Assembly (NCBI GenBank): GCA_030428695.1
Contig: JAUIEM010000415.1
Span: forward strand, 1 to 8,660
DNA from: a bacterium
GTDB taxonomy: Bacteria; Planctomycetota; J058; JAJDCP01
Reading direction: 5' to 3'
Length of the DNA stretch: 8,660 bases
Shown here: in pieces, positions 5,233 through 8,660 of the stretch
Numbering within the stretch: the stretch's first letter is position 1
Layout of the letters: every line of letters begins with the position of its first letter
Translations under genes and position numbers: made by a program
The notes under the pieces: generated by a model
Told to the model about the DNA's origin: nothing
What the model saw: only the letters and a program-made list of their open reading frames with translations
Database searches by the model: none

Positions 5233-6812
5233 GGGCGCTGATCCTCGGTGCCGGCGCGCTCGGCCAGGTGTTCGGCGCGGCGCTCTCCCGGGGCGGCGCC
5301 GAGGTGCGCTACTGGGTACGCCCCGGCTCCGCCCGCGCCCGGCTGACCAGCCTGCGCGTCCGCACGCTCGGCGGACCCCTCGCCCGCCGCGCCGTCCCCG
5401 CCCCCGACACCGACCTCGGGCAGGCGCTGGCCCGCGGCCCGGAGCTCGTGCTGCTCGCGCTGCCCTCCGATGGGCTCAGCCCTGCCCTGTGCGCGCGGCT
5501 GCTCGAAGGCTCCGGGGACGCGACCCTGGTCGGCCTGCAGCCCGGCCTCGACGACCGCGCGCACCTGGCGGCGGCCGGCTCCCGCCTGCTGTGGGGGCTG
5601 CCGGCGCTGGTCGCGTGGAGCGCGCCGGAGGCGGACGGCGAGACGACGACCTGCTGGCAGCCTCCCCTGAGCCGGCTGTGCTTCGCGGGCGTGCGGGCGC
5701 GGCGTGAGCCGCTGCTCGCCTGCCTGCGCCGGGGCGGCCTGCGGGTGCGGGGGGCCGAGCAGCTGCCGGAGGACGCGGGCTGCGTCGCCGCCTGGCTCGA
5801 GGTGCTGGTCGCCGGCCTGGCCTGCGCCTCCTGGCAGCCGGAGCAGCTCGCCGCCAGCCCGCTGCTGGCCGAGGTCGCCCGGGCCGGCCGCGAGGCGGTG
5901 AAGCTCGCCGCCCGCCAGGCGGGCTGCCGGCCGCCCCTCGGCCTGCGCCTGCTCGGGCCGGCGGCCCTGCGTCCGCTGTTGCTGCTCGCGCCGCGCCTCG
6001 CCCCCTTTCCCCTGGCCGCCTACTTCCGCCGCCACTACGGCAAGCTCGGGGCGCAGACCGGCGCCCAGCTCGCGACCCTGCTGCGGCTCGCGGCGCCCGG
6101 CGAAGCTCCCGCCCTGCGCCGCCTGCACGGGCTCTGGTCGCGCCTTCACACGAGCCCGGCGCCGGCGCCGGAGGACGCGGTCGCGCCGGCGGTTCTGTCG
6201 GCGCCGACTTCCCGCGACCTCGCCGGGCGGCCGCTGCTCGCCGAGGACGCGGCGCGGCCCTGGGCGGTCAAGCGCAACCTGCACAGCTTCCGCATCGGCG
6301 CCCCGGCGCCCGCCTTCGGTCGGGCGCTACACACCGTGCTGCGCGATCCGCGCCGGGCCTTCGGCGGGCTGCGCCTGCGTCGCGCGGCCGCGCGCGTCGG
6401 CCGGCCCTTCGCGGTCGGCGAGCGGTTCTGCGGCAGCCTCGCCCTTCCGGGGCTGCCGGGGCGCGTGGAGGAGGCCTTCCTCAGCGACTACGCCTGCCTG
6501 ACCGCGCTCGAGGAGGAAGGGGAACGCCTGACACTGGAGTACCGCTACCTCGAGGGCTGCCCCTTCGCGGGCCACAGCCGCTACACCCTGCGTCCGGAGG
6601 GTCCGGAAGCCTGCCGCCTCGACGTCGAGTTCCGCTTCCAGGAGCGCTCCCTGCTCGGCGTCGAGCTGCTCCACCGCTTCGGCCTCGCCGCCCACGACCG
6701 CGCCCTCGCCGCCCAGGTGCGCCAGGCCGCTACCCTGCTCCGCGCGCCGCTGCTGGCGAGCACCCTGCGGGAATCGCGGGCGGGTCTTTACGCCCCGGCC
6801 GCGGCAGGGTAG
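5229..6812 (+). CDS. Ketopantoate-reductase-like dehydrogenase fused to a second copy of the upstream protein's domain
   Basis: A 527-residue protein starting at GTG 5229, whose last two bases begin the previous gene's stop TGA (GTGA overlap). The same frame is open upstream to 4515, but that part only shadows the previous gene. Residues 1-170 are an NAD(P)-binding Rossmann fold opening with GAGALGQVFG (Gly7, Gly9, Gly12), as in PanE/ApbA-type reductases. Residues about 175-308 look like the helical ApbA_C domain (KLGAQTGAQLATLLRL, PALRRLHGLW). At the usual W-x-K catalytic motif it reads W189-L190-E191, so the PanE lysine appears lost and pantoate synthesis is unlikely. An Ala/Pro-rich linker (309-345) leads to residues 346-515, a paralogue of the stand-alone upstream protein (PFAVGERF at 393-400, YRYLEG 438-443, VRQAA 497-501). 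The fusion suggests a bound small molecule is handed to, or sensed by, an oxidoreductase-derived domain. Substrate unknown; it may be non-catalytic. Confidence 0.87.
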   Translation: MRALILGAGALGQVFGAALSRGGAEVRYWVRPGSARARLTSLRVRTLGGPLARRAVPAPDTDLGQALARGPELVLLALPSDGLSPALCARLLEGSGDATLVGLQPGLDDRAHLAAAGSRLLWGLPALVAWSAPEADGETTTCWQPPLSRLCFAGVRARREPLLACLRRGGLRVRGAEQLPEDAGCVAAWLEVLVAGLACASWQPEQLAASPLLAEVARAGREAVKLAARQAGCRPPLGLRLLGPAALRPLLLLAPRLAPFPLAAYFRRHYGKLGAQTGAQLATLLRLAAPGEAPALRRLHGLWSRLHTSPAPAPEDAVAPAVLSAPTSRDLAGRPLLAEDAARPWAVKRNLHSFRIGAPAPAFGRALHTVLRDPRRAFGGLRLRRAAARVGRPFAVGERFCGSLALPGLPGRVEEAFLSDYACLTALEEEGERLTLEYRYLEGCPFAGHSRYTLRPEGPEACRLDVEFRFQERSLLGVELLHRFGLAAHDRALAAQVRQAATLLRAPLLASTLRESRAGLYAPAAAG

Positions 6813-6821
6813 AACCGCGGC
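6798..6821 (+). other. Hairpin across the stop codon of the fusion gene
   Basis: GCCGCGG (6798-6804) pairs with CCGCGGC (6815-6821) around a 10-base loop that contains the TAG stop. No T tract follows and the next gene's ribosome site begins 6 bases later, so it is not a good terminator. It could tune translation of the ATP-grasp gene or protect an mRNA end, or be chance in GC-rich DNA. Confidence 0.3.
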
Positions 6822-6827
6822 GCAACC

Positions 6828-6834
6828 TGGAGGG
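6828..6834 (+). promoter_or_regulatory. Ribosome binding site deciding the GTG start of the ATP-grasp gene
   Basis: TGGAGGG ends 6 bases before GTG 6841. With the conserved N-terminal strand (ELSIVTCEVLPEPDPD) beginning at once, this supports a GTG start rather than any later codon. Confidence 0.65.
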
Positions 6835-6840
6835 CGCGCC

Positions 6841-7689
6841 GTGGAGCTGTCCATCGTCACCTGCGAGGTCCTGCCCGAGCCCGATCCCGACGCCGCTCCC
6901 CTGCGGGCCGCCCTCGAGGCCGCCGGGCTCCAGGTGCGCTGGGCGGCCTGGGACGACCCCGCGGTCGACTGGAGCGCCGCGCCGCTGACGGTGTTGCGCT
7001 CGACCTGGAACTACCCGCAGCGTCCCGACGCCTTCCGCGCCTGGTGCGCGCGGGCCGCTTCCGTGACCCGGCTGTTGAACCCGCTCGCCGTCGTGCGCGC
7101 GAACCTGTGCAAGCGCTACCTGGTCGAGCTCGCGGAGGCCGGCCAGCCGGTGGTTCCGACCCGCTACCTCGCGCGCGGCGCCGACGCCCGCCTCGGGGAG
7201 CTGCTCGCCATCGCCGGCTGGACCCGGGCCGTCGTCAAGCCGGCGATCTCGGCGGGTTCCTTCGGCACCTTCGTCGCGACCGGCAGCGCCGCCGACGAGG
7301 CCCGCTTCCAGCAGCTGCTCGCCGCCCGCGACGTGCTGGTCCAGCCCTACGTCGACGCGGTCGACGACGACGGGGAGCGCGCCCTGGTCTGGATCGACGG
7401 CGAGCTGACCCACGCCGTGCGCAAGTCCCCGCGCTTCGCCGACGGCGTCGAGCAGGTCTCCGACGCCGTGCCGATCCGCCCCGCCGAGCGGGCCCTGGCC
7501 GAGGCGCTGCTCGCGCCGCTGGCGGATCAGCTCCTGTACGCGCGGGTCGATGTCGTCCAGGGGGAGGATGGGCCGATGTTGATGGAGCTCGAGCTGATCG
7601 AGCCCTCGCTCTTCCTCCGCCAATGCCCGGCCGCCCTCGAGCGGCTGGTCAGCGCCCTGGTCCGGGAGGTCGCGCGGGCGCGGGGCTGA
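6841..7689 (+). CDS. ATP-grasp ligase, RimK/DcsG-like
   Basis: A 282-residue soluble protein. The N-terminal Rossmann-like part carries the AAWDDPAVDW and VLRSTWNY motifs typical of a group of ATP-grasp proteins that includes the D-cycloserine biosynthesis ligase DcsG and glutathione-synthetase/RimK relatives. The ATP-grasp core follows: KRYLVELAEAGQPVVPT, VVKPAISAGSFGT (Lys133), VQPYVDAVDDDGERALVW (168 on), the THAVRKSPRF segment, then metal-binding candidates Asp237, Glu249 and Glu251 in MELELIEPSLFL. Length and motif order are normal, so it should be active: ATP-dependent joining of a carboxylate to an amine (or thiol) through an acyl phosphate. It starts 28 bases after the fusion gene, on the same strand with no convincing terminator between, so it is probably the third gene of the TetR-controlled operon. 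The substrate is not predictable, and DcsG-like proteins are common in genomes without cycloserine, so that product should not be assumed. Confidence 0.87.
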   Translation: MELSIVTCEVLPEPDPDAAPLRAALEAAGLQVRWAAWDDPAVDWSAAPLTVLRSTWNYPQRPDAFRAWCARAASVTRLLNPLAVVRANLCKRYLVELAEAGQPVVPTRYLARGADARLGELLAIAGWTRAVVKPAISAGSFGTFVATGSAADEARFQQLLAARDVLVQPYVDAVDDDGERALVWIDGELTHAVRKSPRFADGVEQVSDAVPIRPAERALAEALLAPLADQLLYARVDVVQGEDGPMLMELELIEPSLFLRQCPAALERLVSALVREVARARG

Positions 7690-7701
7690 CCCCCCACCGA
7701 A

Positions 7702-7731
7702 AGGGCCACCCCTCCGGGGAGGGGCGGCCCT
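7702..7731. terminator. Bidirectional terminator between the convergent ATP-grasp and mreB genes
   Basis: Arms 7702-7715 (agggccacccctcc) and 7718-7731 (ggaggggcggccct) pair over 14 positions with one mismatch. On the plus strand tgtttgtgt follows; on the minus strand ccctttcgg follows. It lies 12 bases after the ATP-grasp stop and 25 bases after the mreB stop in its own direction, so one hairpin serves both genes. Confidence 0.85.
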
Positions 7732-7756
7732 GTTTGTGTCAGAGTGTTCGTGGACC

Positions 7757-8660
7757 TCAGCCGAGCTCGTCGCTCGACTCGAGCAGGGAGGCGAAGCGGT
7801 CGAGGTTGTCGAGGAAGATCGACGTGCCCTTCGCGACGCAGGCGAGGGGATCTTCGGCGATCGACACAGGCAGCCCGAGCTCCTCGACGATCACCTTGTC
7901 GAAGCCCTTGAGCAGGATCCCGCCGCCCGCCAGGGTGATACCGGTCGAGACCAGGTCACCGGCCAGCTCGGGCGGCGTGCGCTCGAGCACCGAGCGGATC
8001 GCGCTGGTGATCGCGTGCACCGGCTCGCGCAGCGACTCCCGGATCTCCTCGGAGCTGATGATCACCGAGCGCGGCAGGCCTGTCACCGCGTCGCGGCCCC
8101 GGACCTCGGTCTCGAGCTCTTCCTCGAGCGGGTAGGCCGAGCCGATCTGCATCTTGATGCGCTCGGCGGTCTGTTCCCCGATCAGCAGGCTGTGGTGTCG
8201 CTTGAGGTGCGCGATGATCGCGTCGTCCATGTCGTCCCCGGCGACCCGCAGGCTCTCGCTGGCGACCATGTCGGCGAGGGAGAGCACCGCGATCTCGGTC
8301 GTGCCGCCGCCGACGTCGACGACCATCTGCGCGGTCGGCTCCTCGATCGGCAGGCCGGCGCCGATGCCGGCGGCGCGCGGCTCCTTGATCAGGTACACCC
8401 GGCGGGCGCCGGCGCGCTCGGCGCTGTTGTAGACCGCGCGCTTCTCGACGGCGGTGATGCCCGCCGGCACCGCGATGACCACCCGGGGCCGGGCGCGGGG
8501 GCGGAACCAGCTGCGGGGGTGCACCTTGCGGATGAAGTAGGTCAGCATCGCCTCGGTGATGTCGAAGTCGGCGATCACGCCGTCCTTCATCGGCCGGATC
8601 GCCTCGATCGAGCCGGGCGTCTTGCCGAGCATGTCCTTCGCCGCGTAGCCGACGGCGTCG
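7757..8660 (-). CDS. mreB: Rod-shape-determining protein MreB, actin-like ATPase (5' partial)
   Basis: The minus-strand frame stays open to the window edge; residues before the first visible ATG (8632) read VGYAAKD and continue the family pattern, so about 45-50 N-terminal residues with the first phosphate motif are outside. The remaining 300 residues match MreB throughout: MLGKTPGSIEAIRPMKDGVIADF, VVIAVPAGITAVEKRAV, VVDVGGGTTEIAVLSL (phosphate 2), GDDMDDAII, IGEQTAERIKMQIGSAYP, TPPELAGDLVSTGITLAGGG (adenosine motif) and AEDPLACVAKG. MreB polymerises with ATP at the inner membrane and guides the elongation machinery with MreC, MreD, RodA and PBP2. In the usual LIEEPMAAAIGAG segment this protein has LIKEPRAAGIGAG: the Glu before Pro is kept, but Glu-to-Lys, Met-to-Arg and Ala-to-Gly changes flank it. 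mreCD, normally downstream, are absent here; the gene ends at a terminator, so it is monocistronic at its 3' end or a second mreB copy. Confidence 0.96.
   Translation of the reverse strand, partial: DAVGYAAKDMLGKTPGSIEAIRPMKDGVIADFDITEAMLTYFIRKVHPRSWFRPRARPRVVIAVPAGITAVEKRAVYNSAERAGARRVYLIKEPRAAGIGAGLPIEEPTAQMVVDVGGGTTEIAVLSLADMVASESLRVAGDDMDDAIIAHLKRHHSLLIGEQTAERIKMQIGSAYPLEEELETEVRGRDAVTGLPRSVIISSEEIRESLREPVHAITSAIRSVLERTPPELAGDLVSTGITLAGGGILLKGFDKVIVEELGLPVSIAEDPLACVAKGTSIFLDNLDRFASLLESSDELG

Noticed and set aside
5196..6284. 362-codon minus-strand frame opposite the fusion gene
   Set aside because: Biased shadow translation, no recognisable motif, and it overlaps two well-supported plus-strand genes.
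6730..7623. 297-codon minus-strand frame opposite the ATP-grasp gene
   Set aside because: No motif, and it lies opposite a gene with full ATP-grasp motif order.
7044..8135. 363-codon plus-strand frame running from the ATP-grasp gene into mreB
   Set aside because: It crosses a strong terminator and two convergent real genes in the wrong frame or strand; composition is Arg/Ala/Ser-rich noise.

Overview
This window is very GC-rich, with strong G/C preference at third codon positions. It carries a Ser/Thr kinase fused to pentapeptide repeats and an MreB, and looks like a rod-shaped Gram-negative bacterium with a complex signalling repertoire. Myxococcota or another former-deltaproteobacterial lineage is my best guess. 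Planctomycetota, Acidobacteriota or an uncultured GC-rich phylum remain possible, because no marker here fixes the phylum.

Layout. (1) 1-3193, plus strand: the 3' part of a very large eukaryotic-like Ser/Thr kinase. Only the kinase C-lobe is inside the window, followed by 52 uninterrupted pentapeptide repeats and a long C-terminal beta-propeller-like region. (2) 3194-3835: about 640 bases without a large gene but not empty. It holds a hairpin with a T5 tract for minus-strand transcripts, a nested inverted-repeat element (3288-3545) with a compensatory base pair between its inner arms, a 20-codon minus-strand ORF with a near-ideal ribosome binding site (3601-3663), a 16-bp palindrome just upstream of that ORF, and an intrinsic terminator for the TetR gene. 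(3) 3836-4402, minus strand: a TetR-family repressor. (4) 4403-4539: a divergent control region with a GATTCC hexanucleotide repeat and palindromic/direct GACTAC operator-like motifs. (5) 4540-7689, plus strand: a probable three-gene operon. It comprises a small protein of a possible START/SRPBCC-like family, a ketopantoate-reductase-like dehydrogenase fused at its C-terminus to a second copy of the same small domain (start and stop overlap by GTGA), and an ATP-grasp ligase of the DcsG/RimK-like type 28 bases later. (6) 7690-7756: a hairpin terminator shared by two convergent genes. (7) 7757-8660, minus strand: MreB, cut at its N-terminus by the window edge.

How they may work together. The TetR protein probably represses itself and the divergent operon through the GACTAC sites. 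The operon combines a reductase-like Rossmann protein, two related putative ligand-binding domains and an ATP-dependent ligase, which suggests conversion or conjugation of a small molecule. The substrate cannot be read from sequence. The kinase, the tiny peptide gene and mreB appear to be separate transcription units. The least ordinary items are the paralogous stand-alone and fused domains beside TetR, the 20-residue peptide gene with its own palindromic site, and the covarying nested repeat.
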